DNA from: Muricea muricata
Taxonomy: Eukaryota > Cnidaria > Anthozoa > Malacalcyonacea > Plexauridae
Direction: 5' to 3'
DNA length: 64,000 nt
NCBI GenBank assembly: GCA_963855995.1
Contig: OY979723.1
Location: 67,001-131,000 of the forward strand
The position numbers were made by a program, and so were the translations under genes. Below the pieces are notes generated by a model. The model had not been told where the DNA came from. It made no database searches and was given only the letters and a program-made list of their open reading frames with translations. Positions 1-11,519 of this stretch are shown here, piece by piece. The first letter of the stretch is position 1. Each line of letters opens with the position of its first letter.

Positions 1-115
1 GAACAGTTGTTCCATACAAGGCAGCAATAGTCTCAAAATGGGGTAAAATGAGTGTATTATACCAGATTTGAAATTCTGAGTCAAAATATCGACTATGATC
101 TTGCACACTTGCATA

Positions 116-540
116 AAATATTCACCATACAATACAATACAATTCAATCATTTATTTAAGTCTCTGCAACACCGGGAGGCCAGGAAAAACCTCACCTTGC
201 AAGGAAACCTGGGTCGGGCCGAGATGTTACAGAGTCCCCCGACAGGACGTATGCAAAAACCTATGCACTAATTTACAAGCACAGTAAGTTTACAAGTATA
301 AAATTCAAAGTACGAGAGCTATGGTCTGACCATTTACATAATTAGCAATGCTAACGACAGCACATTATTATAATCGATGATCCTACAAACCAATATGATC
401 CCACGATATCCACGATTTCCTAACGACGTTGTTGTGGCAGGGAGGAATAATTTAATAAACTGCATCATTTGCTCATGTCGTGTCTTATTGAAATACTCCG
501 TTTCACAACGTACCATCCTGCCACAACATTATAGCGCACA
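116..540 (-). mobile_element. Retroelement-like 3' tail region
   Basis: The plus strand reads caatacaatacaattcaatc followed by a TTTATTTAAG stretch and a GC-richer block with the phrase caccgggaggccagg. Read on the minus strand this ends in an ATTGTATTGTATTG-type microsatellite, as the 3' ends of many non-LTR elements do. A 60-codon open stretch at 334-516 (minus) is not recognisable. It repeats at about 7619-8043 and 15104-15528. Assignment as a non-LTR 3' end is an inference from the tail alone. Confidence 0.4.
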
Positions 541-856
541 GCAATAGCTTTCCGCTATAGCTCTCCGCTTATTAAGGATAACAACATTGAATTTAACATC
601 GCAGCTTATCATATATCCCAAGATTCACAACGACCCGTAACCCAACAATGGCAAAAGTGCACCGGACAGGTGGGCCCAGGCCTCTCCGAATGTACGATTA
701 CGCATCATTAAAGAAACAGCCGCCCGTTCACCTCAGAACAACAATAGGCCGCAATATGTCCTCCAATGTTATTATCTTATATCCTATATCTTATATTATC
801 TTATCTTGAATATCGTGTTCACATGGGCTTGTACGTCCATCAACGTAGAGAGCAGT

Positions 857-1039
857 AGGCTGAGGCAGTTATTTCGTTCACCGGACTGAGCCAGTTTTCT
901 TAAATATTGGTTACTCCGGTTTCGCTATTTTCAAATAACCGACTAGCTGAAATAATCGTCCAACAGAAATAACCGCAAAACCGAAGTAACCGCAAAACCG
1001 ATTCACTTTTTTTTCTGATTTCAATAACCACCTCAGCCC
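857..1039. mobile_element. Short TIR element (MITE) with 10-bp target duplication
   Basis: The element begins aggctgaggcagttatt and ends aataaccacctcagccc, an imperfect terminal inverted repeat. It is flanked on both sides by the perfect direct repeat agagagcagt (847-856 and 1040-1049), which looks like a target-site duplication. The interior contains inverted copies of ggttactccggttt and aaaccgaagtaacc and a direct repeat of aaccgcaaaaccga. It has no coding capacity. Copies lie at 8360-8542 and 15845-16027. The duplication length is compatible with Mutator-like transposons, but the family is unassigned. Confidence 0.75.
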
Positions 1040-1061
1040 AGAGAGCAGTGGCCGATCTAGT

Positions 1062-1203
1062 GTAAGTCAAAATAAATCACCACAGCTCATTCAAAGAAAC
1101 TTCATTGCCTAGATTTTATTATTTTGAAAGTCATAACCTATGACATTTTTATAAAGTTGTTTTTGAATTTCGAGTAGAGCTGCTATAATTTATTTTGACT
1201 TAC
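1062..1203. mobile_element. 142-bp foldback with 16-bp perfect ends
   Basis: gtaagtcaaaataaat at 1062-1077 is the exact reverse complement of atttattttgacttac at 1188-1203, and the arms continue with a shared cagctc. A short internal palindrome (gtcataacctatgac) lies at its centre. No clear target duplication is visible. Copies lie at 8565-8706 and 16050-16191. Confidence 0.65.
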
Positions 1204-1224
1204 CTTGGATCCGCCACCTTTACA

Positions 1225-1585
1225 CAGCCAAAAACGCACCAGTTGAAACAAGTCTGTTGACATCTATTAACAACTTGTTTCAACAAGCCGATATCAGGAT
1301 GCGTTCGCATGGCTTGCGACAGCTTGTTGACGACAAGTCTGTTGCAAGTTGTCAACTGGCTTGTTGCAAGTTTATTCTCAAAACGTGTTATCCACAGGCT
1401 TGATGCAAGTTGTTTCAACAAGCTGTAACAAGTCTCCAGGTGACAAGTTGCAGCAAGCCTGACTTTGACAAGCTTGTTGCAACTTGATGACATTGACAAT
1501 CTTGTTGCAACTTCTCAACAATTTGCGAGAAGCCGGTAAAATTGACAAATTGCAACAAGCCTGTCGCATTTTTGGCTGTGTAGAC
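1225..1585. repeat. CAAGTTG/CAACTTG-rich degenerate repeat block
   Basis: Dense, irregular iteration of phrases such as acaagcttgttgcaacttg, caagtctgttgcaagttg and caacaagcctg in both orientations. The block is bounded on both sides by ttacacagccaaaaacgc and its inverted form gcatttttggctgtgtag, so it behaves like an inverted-repeat-bounded element. Several overlapping open stretches here are by-products of the low complexity. Copies lie at 8728-9088 and 16213-16573. A related block occurs at 48041-48295. Confidence 0.7.
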
Positions 1586-1603
1586 AGAAACATATTCTAC
1601 CTG

Positions 1604-2010
1604 AGTTAAAATGCTTGACTGCTTAATGCAACACGGAACCATTGGATCAGCTAACAAAACGTATCTTCATGTACTAAAACAAGAAAAAATCAATCAAATG
1701 TCAATGCCGTCCGTTTTATTCAATCTCTTATATTACAGGTCTAATTTAGCACTGTTAGTATGAGTTTTTACAGGTAAGCAGTTACATGAACGTTTCATGT
1801 ATGCACTGCGTCAAAGTCTAAATCTATTTCAGCATCACAATTGAGAAGAAAAAAGGCTTTGAAAGAGAGAATTATCAGGCATTCCAACAATACTCGCTTT
1901 GCTAAATCAAAAAAGAAATTACTGGCAAGGGTTTTTGAGAAAAATATTCACAAGCTCGTGTATCGCTTTCCCAGTTTTACTCTATAATAATAATTGACAA
2001 TTATTCGAGT
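1604..2010. other. No recognisable feature
   Basis: AT-rich sequence between the CAAGTTG block and the dimeric repeat. No open frame with family resemblance and no repeat structure was seen. It recurs in copies 2 and 3. Confidence 0.5.
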
Positions 2011-2918
2011 TATATTCACCATGAAAAACTTACCCGAAGCTTTATATCCACTGCAATGTATATTTGTCCAGGACAACCACCAAATCCACCATTCAACTAG
2101 ACCCACTAAAATTTGGTTGAAACACTACATAAATTTATAATCATCACAAACTTATTGACTTTGCTTTTAGAATTTTAACTATAGTGATGGTGATATTCAC
2201 CATGCAAACTTACCAGGAATTTCATATCCACCATATTGCCAATTTGCCCAGGCGACTCAGCATATGCAACACACCACACCACCACATGCCACTATCATCA
2301 TAAAGTAATTCTTTAGTTTGTTTCTAGAGAAATATAGTTATATTCACCATGCAAAACTTACCAGGAGCTTCCCATGCACTGCAATCTATACTTGTCCAAG
2401 ACAACGAACCAATCCACCATTCCACTAGACCAACTAAAATTTGGTGGAAAAGCTACATAAATTTATGATCATCACAAACTTATCTATTTCGTTTTTAGAA
2501 TTCTAACTATAGTGATAGTGATATTCACCATGCAAACTTACCCAAAACTTGACGTACACCATATTACCAATTTGCCCAGGCGACTCACCATATGCAACAC
2601 ACGACATCACCATAGGCCACTATCATCATAAAGTTATTATTTAGTTTGTTTCCAGAAAAATATAGTCCTTTTCACCATGGAAAACTTACCAGGAATTTCA
2701 TATCCAATGCAATGTATATTTGACCAAGACAACGAATCAGTCCACCATTCCAATAGACCCCCTAAAATTTGATGTAAAACCTACATAAATTTATGATCAT
2801 CACAAACTTATTTCTTTTGTTTTTTAACTCAAGTGATATTCACTAGGCAAACTTACATGGGACTCGATATCCACTAAATTGCCCAAACAATTCACCATAT
2901 TCACGACATCCACCATAA
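2011..2918 (-). repeat. 328-bp dimeric tandem repeat with splice-donor-like motifs
   Basis: Two related monomers, A (about 180 bp) and B (about 148 bp), alternate A-B-A-B-A-B. On the minus strand every monomer carries GTAAGT (plus-strand acttac at 2028, 2208, 2356, 2536, 2684 and 2851). Most are preceded by a 72- or 78-bp block bounded upstream by AG: 2034-2105, 2214-2291, 2362-2433, 2542-2619 and 2690-2761. The A blocks are open in one frame (…GLVEWW…) and the B blocks in another (…ESPGQIGNMV…), so no single frame runs through both. I treat this as a satellite derived from exon-like units, not a live gene. Copies are at about 9514-10421 and 16999-17906. Confidence 0.7.
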
Positions 2919-4034
2919 CTTATAAAACCTGTAGTACCTATAAAACCTATAGTACCTATAAAACATATAGTACCTATAAACCCATAGTACCTATAAAACC
3001 CATAGCACCTATAAAACCTATAGCATCTATGGTACCTATAAACCTATAGTACCTATAAAACCTATAGTACTTATAAGACCTATAGTACGTATAAACCTTC
3101 AGTACCTATAAAACCTTTAGTATTTATAAAGCGTATAGTACTTATAAACCTATAGTACTTATAAAACCTATGGTACCTATAAAACTTATAGTACCTATAA
3201 AACATATAGCACCTATAAAACTTATAGCACCTACAGTACCTACACAAAACCTGTAGTACTTATAGTACCTATAAAACATGTAGTACATATAAAACCTATA
3301 GTACCTACAAAACCTATAGTAGTTTTAAAACCTATAGTAGTTGTAAAACCTATAGTACCTTTAAGACATATAGTACCTATAAAACCCATAATACCTATAG
3401 TACTTATAAAACCTATAGTACCTATAAAACCTATACCATCTATGGTACCTATAAACCTATAGTACCTATAAAACCTTTAGTACTTATAAGACCTATAGTA
3501 CCTATAAACCTATAGTACTTATAAAACCTATGGTACCTATAAAACCTATAGTACCTATAAAACCTATAGTACCTATAAAGATTATAGTACCTAAAGTACC
3601 AATAAAATATAGTACCTATAAAACCTATAGTACCTATAGTACCTATGAAACCTATAGTACCTAAAAAACTATAGTACCTATACTAACTATAAAACCTATA
3701 ATACCTATAGTACCTAAAAGACCTATAGTACCTATAATACCAATAGTACCTATAAACCCATAGTTCCTGTAAAACTTGTAATACTTATAAAACCTATAGT
3801 ACCTATAGTAATTATAAAACCTATAGTACTCATAAAACCTATAGTACCTATAAAACCTATAGTACCTATAAAACATATAGTACCTATAAAAACTATAGTA
3901 CCTATAGTAACTATAAAACCTACAGTAACTATAAAACCTATAGTACCTATAAGACCTACAGTACTTATAAAACCTGTAGTACCTATAAAACCTATAGTAC
4001 CAATAGTACCTATAGTACCTAATGTACCTATAGA
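2918..4034. repeat. 18-bp minisatellite (ctataaaacctatagtac), ~62 repeats
   Basis: Degenerate tandem array of an 18-bp unit built on ctataaaacctatagtac, with many single-base variants and half-steps. Because 18 is a multiple of three, it keeps long frames open on the minus strand (repeating FIGTIG in one frame and RYYRFY in another). These are consequences of the repeat and should not be taken as proteins. Confidence 0.95.
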
Positions 4035-4798
4035 TATATGAATTTTTGTGGCTGCTGCAAATGACGGCAACATAAAATGATTCCCTGTTTGATGAGGATG
4101 GAAGGCATCCAGTAGCATGTATATGCTGTAAAAAATATACAAAAAATTGGCCAAACAAAAAAATGTGCAGGTTTAAAAATACTTGACTGCCTAGCGCGGT
4201 GGGGGAATGGGTAGGGTCATCCAATGATGAATACCTGATCCAAACGTAAAATATTAACAGAACAATTAGGTTTAGTTCCTAAAACTTAAAATTTTTAATT
4301 TTCACAACTTTAATGGAAGTTGTGTGAAGCTAGGACATTGATGAGTTGATGGTGCTGTATTTTTGAATTTTGATAAACTGCATGCTACACAAGATTTATA
4401 CAACAACACCACCATAATCAACCTTGAAACAACTTCAATATTGACAATTATTGCAATCTATAATAAACAAAGAGATATAAAGTCAAATAAATTCTGTAAT
4501 GTAATTCTGTATGAGCACTAATATTCTATATGATACATCTACACAGCGTCGATCGCTGTTACTGTAGCAAGCATAAATTGGCCAGTTCACCAACCTGAAT
4601 AAATGTTTTCGACTTTGAGGATACTGAGCACTCAGATATCTTGATCCAAACCTAAAATATTAGAAAAGCTACTAAGTCCCAGGCCTTGGATTTCACCATA
4701 GTGACCAGCAAGCAGGGTATTGACGGCCAATGGCTTCTGCTGAATTCAAGGCCTGTTAACCCTACTAGAATGTTTCTTCACGGCCTTCACCGATTTTT
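4035..4798. other. No recognisable feature
   Basis: Unique-looking AT-rich sequence between the minisatellite and the foldback element. A short plus-strand open stretch near 4686-4871 runs into the foldback arm and has no recognisable similarity. Equivalent tracts occur in copies 2 and 3. Confidence 0.5.
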
Positions 4799-5317
4799 GC
4801 AGTGCTCTAGCGTGTTCATTATACAATCTACAGAAATTATCCTCTCGCAGGCGGAAATACCAGGGTTTTAGCTTTCGATTGTCATCGTTTTTGTGAAATT
4901 TGAAGAAAGATTGGGCAAATACGAATCAAATGAAAATAGCCGGTCGAAATCGCATATTTTCACCGTTGGGAGTTTATTGAGAATCTGTTGAAATTTAAAC
5001 CCATTAGGGAATTAAATTACAAAATTAATTGACTAATTTTAGCTTAGTTAGTAAACTTCTGGTATTCTATTAGCGATGTTAATTGTTTCTCCTAACAGAT
5101 AAAGGATTAATGAAATTTCTTTCCTTATTCGCTGCCCTAGTAATGCTCAGAGGTGAAAATATGCGATTTCGACCGGCTAGTTTCATTTGATTCGTATCTG
5201 CCCAATCTTTCTTCAAATTTCACAAAAACGATGACAATCGAAAGCTAAAAGCCTGGTCTTTCCGCCTACAAAAGAATGATTTCTGTAGATTGTATAATAA
5301 ACGCGCTAGAGCACTGC
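4799..5317. mobile_element. Foldback element with ~166-bp arms
   Basis: Left arm 4799-4964 (starts gcagtgctctagcg, ends cgcatattttcacc) is an inverted near-copy of right arm 5152-5317 (starts ggtgaaaatatgcg, ends cgctagagcactgc). The spacer is about 187 bp. There are only scattered mismatches between the arms, so it could form a long hairpin. It has no coding content and no clear target duplication. Copies lie at 12284-12802 and 19787-20305. In those copies one arm-terminal base has changed (cagtcctc), which breaks pairing at that position. Confidence 0.85.
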
Positions 5318-6105
5318 TTATTTATGTAGCAGATTACTTATGATAATTTCACATGTGAAAATTATTGCCTTTCAAACAATCATCAACATAGCTTGTGGAT
5401 ATTTTATATTGGTAGAAAACACTTGTAGTTTATATAATAAACAGAAAATATATAAGTTCTTGTTGCAAATTAGGTTACGAGGCGGTTTGAACAAGAAATG
5501 CGAACACAACTTGTTTTCGCATCAGTACTGTGTTGTCCTTAAAATACAAAGTTAAAATCATTCATTTCAAAGACAGCATTACCTATAATTGACATATTTT
5601 TTCGATCAATTGAAGGATTCGCTTCAGATAGCTAAATTCTCCCTGTCCACGTGCACAGCAAGGACATCGGCTATAAGCCTAAAACTTCCCGTCGAAACTG
5701 AGATTTACGAGAAGGCTCAACATTTTCGTCCGGTTAACGTTCTTCCCTAACGAAATCGGTCATTTTCGCTTCTCCTGTTCAAGAAACCGACCTATTTTTG
5801 ATAGTTTTTTTCAACACCCTCCGAAGAACACGAAATTAAACACTTTTTAATTCGTACAACCACGGTGAAAGTTATACAAATAAACGGAAACAAATATCGT
5901 ACACAATTACCAATATTTAAACAAGTAAATGGACAACTGATGAACAAATACAACGGAATACATACATAGCGTCTCAATCGTCTTCAAGGCAGCCATCCGG
6001 CGGAGCTCATGTTGTGCAAAAGACAAATTCAAAAATGGCCGCCAAATCAAATGTGACCGCATTAAATCAACATCCATATGGAGGCCTGGGCCGAGTTCAA
6101 CGCAA
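5318..6105. other. No recognisable gene
   Basis: Contains short open stretches (5340-5555 plus, 5792-5977 minus) with no family resemblance. Near 6033 the phrase aaaatggccgccaaatc looks like a Kozak-type start, but the frame runs directly into a transposon and is not convincing. Confidence 0.4.
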
Positions 6106-6112
6106 AGTTCTC

Positions 6113-6477
6113 AGGTTAGGGCTATTTCAGATCCGTCAGAGCACCTGGTTAGGGTTAGGGTTAAATACAATTTTTGATGCGATTCTTTTAGCGAGCGTCC
6201 TTGGCGCAGTGGGTAGAGGCGTCGCGTCACCTGGTTTGAGCGGCGCTGGTTCGAGGACTCGTTGAGTCGCTCTTTTATTTATGTTTTTTTTTCAAATTTT
6301 TTTTCAAAGTTTTTCTCGTTCTCAAAATTTTTTCTTGTTCATAACATATTACTCATCCTTAAACACATTTAAAAAATATTCAAAACGAAAAAAGCCGTTG
6401 AAATTGTTGCTACTAGTCAATATGCAATTAGCCTGCGAGCAGGAGGTGCTCTGACGGATCTGAAATAGCCCTGACCT
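6113..6477. mobile_element. TIR element (365 bp) enclosing a tRNA-like sequence
   Basis: The ends are 34-bp inverted repeats (6113-6146 and 6444-6477) that match at all but one position by eye; the inner part reads ctatttcagatccgtcagag. Both sides carry the identical 7-bp agttctc (6106-6112 and 6478-6484), a convincing target duplication. The interior holds tandem TTAGGG just inside the left end, a tRNA-like sequence (6196-6270) and T-rich DNA. It therefore combines the ends of a DNA transposon with the promoter of a tRNA-derived SINE. Copies: 13598-13962 and 21101-21464 (diverged). Confidence 0.8.
6196..6270 (+). ncRNA. tRNA-like sequence with A and B boxes (SINE-type)
   Basis: tggcgcagtgggt (6202-6214) resembles a box A and ggttcgaggactc (6248-6260) resembles a box B, at about the spacing found in tRNA genes. 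A CTTTTATTT run follows within about 15 bp and could end RNA polymerase III transcription. The cloverleaf is not convincingly intact, so I call it tRNA-derived and not a functional tRNA. Copies are at about 13681-13755 and 21184-21258. Confidence 0.55.
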
Positions 6478-6529
6478 AGTTCTCACATCAAGTACATGAC
6501 AGAAATGTTACAAGAGATTTGATTGGCTT

Positions 6530-6747
6530 TTTAGGGTCATTTAGGGGGGTATTTACGGTAATTTAAGATTATATAGGTTTATTTATCGTAATTTTGGGTC
6601 ATTTAGGGTCATGTAGGGTCGTTTAGGGTTTTTTAGGGTTTTTTAGGTTTGTTTAAGCTTATTTAGGCTCATTTAGGGATATTTAGGGATATTTAGGACT
6701 ATTTAGGTTTTTTACGGTTTTTTAGGGTTATTTGCGGTTATTTTGGG
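6530..6747. repeat. Degenerate TTTAGGG-type tract
   Basis: About 220 bp of loosely iterated ttagggtcattt, tttagggttttt and atttagggat phrases, with a spacing near 10 bp. It resembles decayed telomere-like or telomere-derived sequence but is not a regular TTAGGG array. Copies lie at about 14015-14232 and 21495-21635, where the third is cut by the satellite junction. Confidence 0.7.
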
Positions 6748-7182
6748 CATAAAAAATTGTTGCTTCGAGAGTTAAAATATGAAACAATTAATATTTCTAA
6801 TCGTGTCGCCTAAAGCTTGAATTATTCATGTTCAGTAGCTTTTGCTTCAGATTCATTGGGTTTCGTTCCAGACTTCAAGTCGCACACTACAGAATTTTAA
6901 TGAGTCATGACATGCTCACCTGCTCTGTCATGCAATGCAGTAAGAAATATATTGTATTACTTTTAAATAATAAGGAAGTTTTAAGCTAGTTATGCTAGCT
7001 GCATATTACTAATAAGATTCAGGATGTACAGTATTTGGAAGTTGACAAGTATGTTTAAAACATGATCATGAAACAGTGTATTTTAACAGTGTAGAGAGGA
7101 ACCATACATGCAATCACAATTTTCGAATTCAAGCTGACAACTTCATCTATTGTTTGTTCACTCTTGAAGAAACTCTGTAAAA
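6748..7182. other. No recognisable feature
   Basis: AT-rich spacer between the telomere-like tract and the reverse-transcriptase fragment; no open frame of note. Confidence 0.5.
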
Positions 7183-7560
7183 CTAAGGCAACTGGGCTAG
7201 ATAAAATAAATTATAAGCTTCTCCACTATTGTCCTGAACTACTGACGGAAGTCTTAGAAGTTTGCCGCTACTTCTTAGATTATATTTTTCGTTGTTACAT
7301 TTTTCAAATAGGTTAGAAAGTATTTCTGTACAGTCTCCCTGTATAACTTTGCTCATGTATTTTGTCAACTTAATTTCGTGCCTTTCTTCTAAGGTTTTCC
7401 ATCCCAACTTTCCAAGTACCTGTTCTAATGGGACATCATAACTATCCCCTGTGATGACCCTTGATGCCCTGTTGCAAACTCGTTTTCCGCATTATCGAAC
7501 AGTTGTTCCATACAAGGCAGCAATAGTCTCAAAATGGGGTAAAATGAGTGTATTATACCA
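7183..7560 (-). mobile_element. Broken C-terminal piece of a non-LTR retrotransposon reverse transcriptase
   Basis: On the minus strand the translation from about 7491 down to 7183 reads NRASRVITGDSYDVP, LGKLGWKTLEERHEI and then NEKYNLRSS. This is the conserved tail of Jockey/CR1-type reverse transcriptases (QNRAARVITG, LGW..L..RR, YNLRS). Further upstream (7497-7560) other frames give YNTLILPHF and DYCCLVWNN, the motif that normally precedes it. The pieces therefore lie in different frames, and a TAA interrupts at 7492-7494. The fragment is dead. It recurs in copy 2/3 at about 14668-15045, and its upstream half occupies positions 1-58. Family level is certain enough; the exact clade is not. 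Confidence 0.8.
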
Positions 7561-10420
7561 GATTTGAAATTCTGAATTCTGAGTCAAAATATCGACTATG
7601 ATCTTGCACACTTGCATAAAATATTCACCATACAATACAATACAATTCAATCATTTATTTAAGTCTCTGCAACACCGGGAGGCCAGGAAAAACCTCACCT
7701 TGCAAGGAAACCTGGGTCGGGCCGAGATGTTACAGAGTCCCCCGACAGGACGTATGCAAAAACCTATGCACTAATTTACAAGCACAGTAAGTTTACAAGT
7801 ATAAAATTCAAAGTACGAGAGCTATGGTCTGACCATTTACATAATTAGCAATGCTAACGACAGCACATTATTATAATCGATGATCCTACAAACCAATATG
7901 ATCCCACGATATCCACGATTTCCTAACGACGTTGTTGTGGCAGGGAGGAATAATTTAATAAACTGCATCATTTGCTCATGTCGTGTCTTATTGAAATACT
8001 CCGTTTCACAACGTACCATCCTGCCACAACATTATAGCGCACAGCAATAGCTTTCCGCTATAGCTCTCCGCTTATTAAGGATAACAACATTGAATTTAAC
8101 ATCGCAGCTTATCATATATCCCAAGATTCACAACGACCCGTAACCCAACAATGGCAAAAGTGCACCGGACAGGTGGGCCCAGGCCTCTCCGAATGTACGA
8201 TTACGCATCATTAAAGAAACAGCCGCCCGTTCACCTCAGAACAACAATAGGCCGCAATATGTCCTCCAATGTTATTATCTTATATCCTATATCTTATATT
8301 ATCTTATCTTGAATATCGTGTTCACATGGGCTTGTACGTCCATCAACGTAGAGAGCAGTAGGCTGAGGCAGTTATTTCGTTCACCGGACTGAGCCAGTTT
8401 TCTTAAATATTGGTTACTCCGGTTTCGCTATTTTCAAATAACCGACTAGCTGAAATAATCGTCCAACAGAAATAACCGCAAAACCGAAGTAACCGCAAAA
8501 CCGATTCACTTTTTTTTCTGATTTCAATAACCACCTCAGCCCAGAGAGCAGTGGCCGATCTAGTGTAAGTCAAAATAAATCACCACAGCTCATTCAAAGA
8601 AACTTCATTGCCTAGATTTTATTATTTTGAAAGTCATAACCTATGACATTTTTATAAAGTTGTTTTTGAATTTCGAGTAGAGCTGCTATAATTTATTTTG
8701 ACTTACCTTGGATCCGCCACCTTTACACAGCCAAAAACGCACCAGTTGAAACAAGTCTGTTGACATCTATTAACAACTTGTTTCAACAAGCCGATATCAG
8801 GATGCGTTCGCATGGCTTGCGACAGCTTGTTGACGACAAGTCTGTTGCAAGTTGTCAACTGGCTTGTTGCAAGTTTATTCTCAAAACGTGTTATCCACAG
8901 GCTTGATGCAAGTTGTTTCAACAAGCTGTAACAAGTCTCCAGGTGACAAGTTGCAGCAAGCCTGACTTTGACAAGCTTGTTGCAACTTGATGACATTGAC
9001 AATCTTGTTGCAACTTCTCAACAATTTGCGAGAAGCCGGTAAAATTGACAAATTGCAACAAGCCTGTCGCATTTTTGGCTGTGTAGACAGAAACATATTC
9101 TACCTGAGTTAAAATGCTTGACTGCTTAATGCAACACGGAACCATTGGATCAGCTAACAAAACGTATCTTCATGTACTAAAACAAGAAAAAATCAATCAA
9201 ATGTCAATGCCGTCCGTTTTATTCAATCTCTTATATTACAGGTCTAATTTAGCACTGTTAGTATGAGTTTTTACAGGTAAGCAGTTACATGAACGTTTCA
9301 TGTATGCACTGCGTCAAAGTCTAAATCTATTTCAGCATCACAATTGAGAAGAAAAAAGGCTTTGAAAGAGAGAATTATCAGGCATTCCAACAATACTCGC
9401 TTTGCTAAATCAAAAAAGAAATTACTGGCAAGGGTTTTTGAGAAAAATATTCACAAGCTCGTGTATCGCTTTCCCAGTTTTACTCTATAATAATAATTGA
9501 CAATTATTCGAGTTATATTCACCATGAAAAACTTACCCGAAGCTTTATATCCACTGCAATGTATATTTGTCCAGGACAACCACCAAATCCACCATTCAAC
9601 TAGACCCACTAAAATTTGGTTGAAACACTACATAAATTTATAATCATCACAAACTTATTGACTTTGCTTTTAGAATTTTAACTATAGTGATGGTGATATT
9701 CACCATGCAAACTTACCAGGAATTTCATATCCACCATATTGCCAATTTGCCCAGGCGACTCAGCATATGCAACACACCACACCACCACATGCCACTATCA
9801 TCATAAAGTAATTCTTTAGTTTGTTTCTAGAGAAATATAGTTATATTCACCATGCAAAACTTACCAGGAGCTTCCCATGCACTGCAATCTATACTTGTCC
9901 AAGACAACGAACCAATCCACCATTCCACTAGACCAACTAAAATTTGGTGGAAAAGCTACATAAATTTATGATCATCACAAACTTATCTATTTCGTTTTTA
10001 GAATTCTAACTATAGTGATAGTGATATTCACCATGCAAACTTACCCAAAACTTGACGTACACCATATTACCAATTTGCCCAGGCGACTCACCATATGCAA
10101 CACACGACATCACCATAGGCCACTATCATCATAAAGTTATTATTTAGTTTGTTTCCAGAAAAATATAGTCCTTTTCACCATGGAAAACTTACCAGGAATT
10201 TCATATCCAATGCAATGTATATTTGACCAAGACAACGAATCAGTCCACCATTCCAATAGACCCCCTAAAATTTGATGTAAAACCTACATAAATTTATGAT
10301 CATCACAAACTTATTTCTTTTGTTTTTTAACTCAAGTGATATTCACTAGGCAAACTTACATGGGACTCGATATCCACTAAATTGCCCAAACAATTCACCA
10401 TATTCACGACATCCACCATA

Positions 10421-11519
10421 ACTTATAAAACCTGTAGTACCTATAAAACCTATAGTACCTATAAAACATATAGTACCTATAAACCCATAGTACCTATAAA
10501 ACCCATAGCACCTATAAAACCTATAGCATCTATGGTACCTATAAACCTATAGTACCTATAAGACCTATAGTACGTATAAACCTTCAGTACCTATAAAACC
10601 TTTAGTATTTATAAAGCGTATAGTACTTATAAACCTATAGTACTTATAAAACCTATGGTACCTATAAAACTTATAGTACCTATAAAACATATAGCACCTA
10701 TAAAACTTATAGCACCTACAGTACCTACACAAAACCTGTAGTACTTATAGTACCTATAAAACATGTAGTACATATAAAACCTATAGTACCTACAAAACCT
10801 ATAGTAGTTTTAAAACCTATAGTAGTTGTAAAACCTATAGTACCTTTAAGACATATAGTACCTATAAAACCCATAATACCTATAGTACTTATAAAACCTA
10901 TAGTACCTATAAAACCTATACCATCTATGGTACCTATAAACCTATAGTACCTATAAAACCTTTAGTACTTATAAGACCTATAGTACCTATAAACCTATAG
11001 TACTTATAAAACCTATGGTACCTATAAAACCTATAGTACCTATAAAACCTATAGTACCTATAAAGATTATAGTACCTAAAGTACCAATAAAATATAGTAC
11101 CTATAAAACCTATAGTACCTATAGTACCTATGAAACCTATAGTACCTAAAAAACTATAGTACCTATACTAACTATAAAACCTATAATACCTATAGTACCT
11201 AAAAGACCTATAGTACCTATAATACCAATAGTACCTATAAACCCATAGTTCCTGTAAAACTTGTAATACTTATAAAACCTATAGTACCTATAGTAATTAT
11301 AAAACCTATAGTACTCATAAAACCTATAGTACCTATAAAACCTATAGTACCTATAAAACATATAGTACCTATAAAAACTATAGTACCTATAGTAACTATA
11401 AAACCTACAGTAACTATAAAACCTATAGTACCTATAAGACCTACAGTACTTATAAAACCTGTAGTACCTATAAAACCTATAGTACCAATAGTACCTATAG
11501 TACCTAATGTACCTATAGA
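10421..11519. repeat. 18-bp minisatellite, copy 2 (one step shorter)
   Basis: Same array as at 2918-4034 but lacking one 18-bp step near 10560, the only length difference between array copies in this tract. Confidence 0.95.

Larger units (their letters stand above)
1..7496. repeat. 7.5-kb macrosatellite unit, copy 1
   Basis: The window opens inside a tandem array of a ~7.5 kb unit; the first bases recur at 7497 and 14982. Landmarks in this copy recur at +7503 up to the minisatellite and at +7485 after it. Copy 1 lacks 7 bp (gaattct) near position 75 that copies 2 and 3 carry, and has private substitutions, e.g. cagtgctc at 4800 where the others read cagtcctc. Otherwise the copies are nearly identical by eye. 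The unit is a mosaic of mobile-element debris and smaller repeats, annotated separately. The start of the unit is arbitrary, because the array phase passes through a reverse-transcriptase fragment. Confidence 0.97.

Noticed and set aside
1200-1657. Three overlapping minus-strand open frames of 71-99 codons.
   Set aside because: They lie in the CAAGTTG-rich low-complexity block, overlap one another and show no domain.
3661-4224. 187- and 134-codon minus-strand open frames of repeating GTIGFI/RYYRFY residues (also at 11146 and 18649).
   Set aside because: They are produced by the 18-bp minisatellite, whose length is a multiple of three; two frames are open at once and the flanks have no gene signals.
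6530-6747. A true telomere or interstitial TTAGGG array.
   Set aside because: Spacing and sequence are irregular, with only scattered TTAGGG; it is at most telomere-derived.
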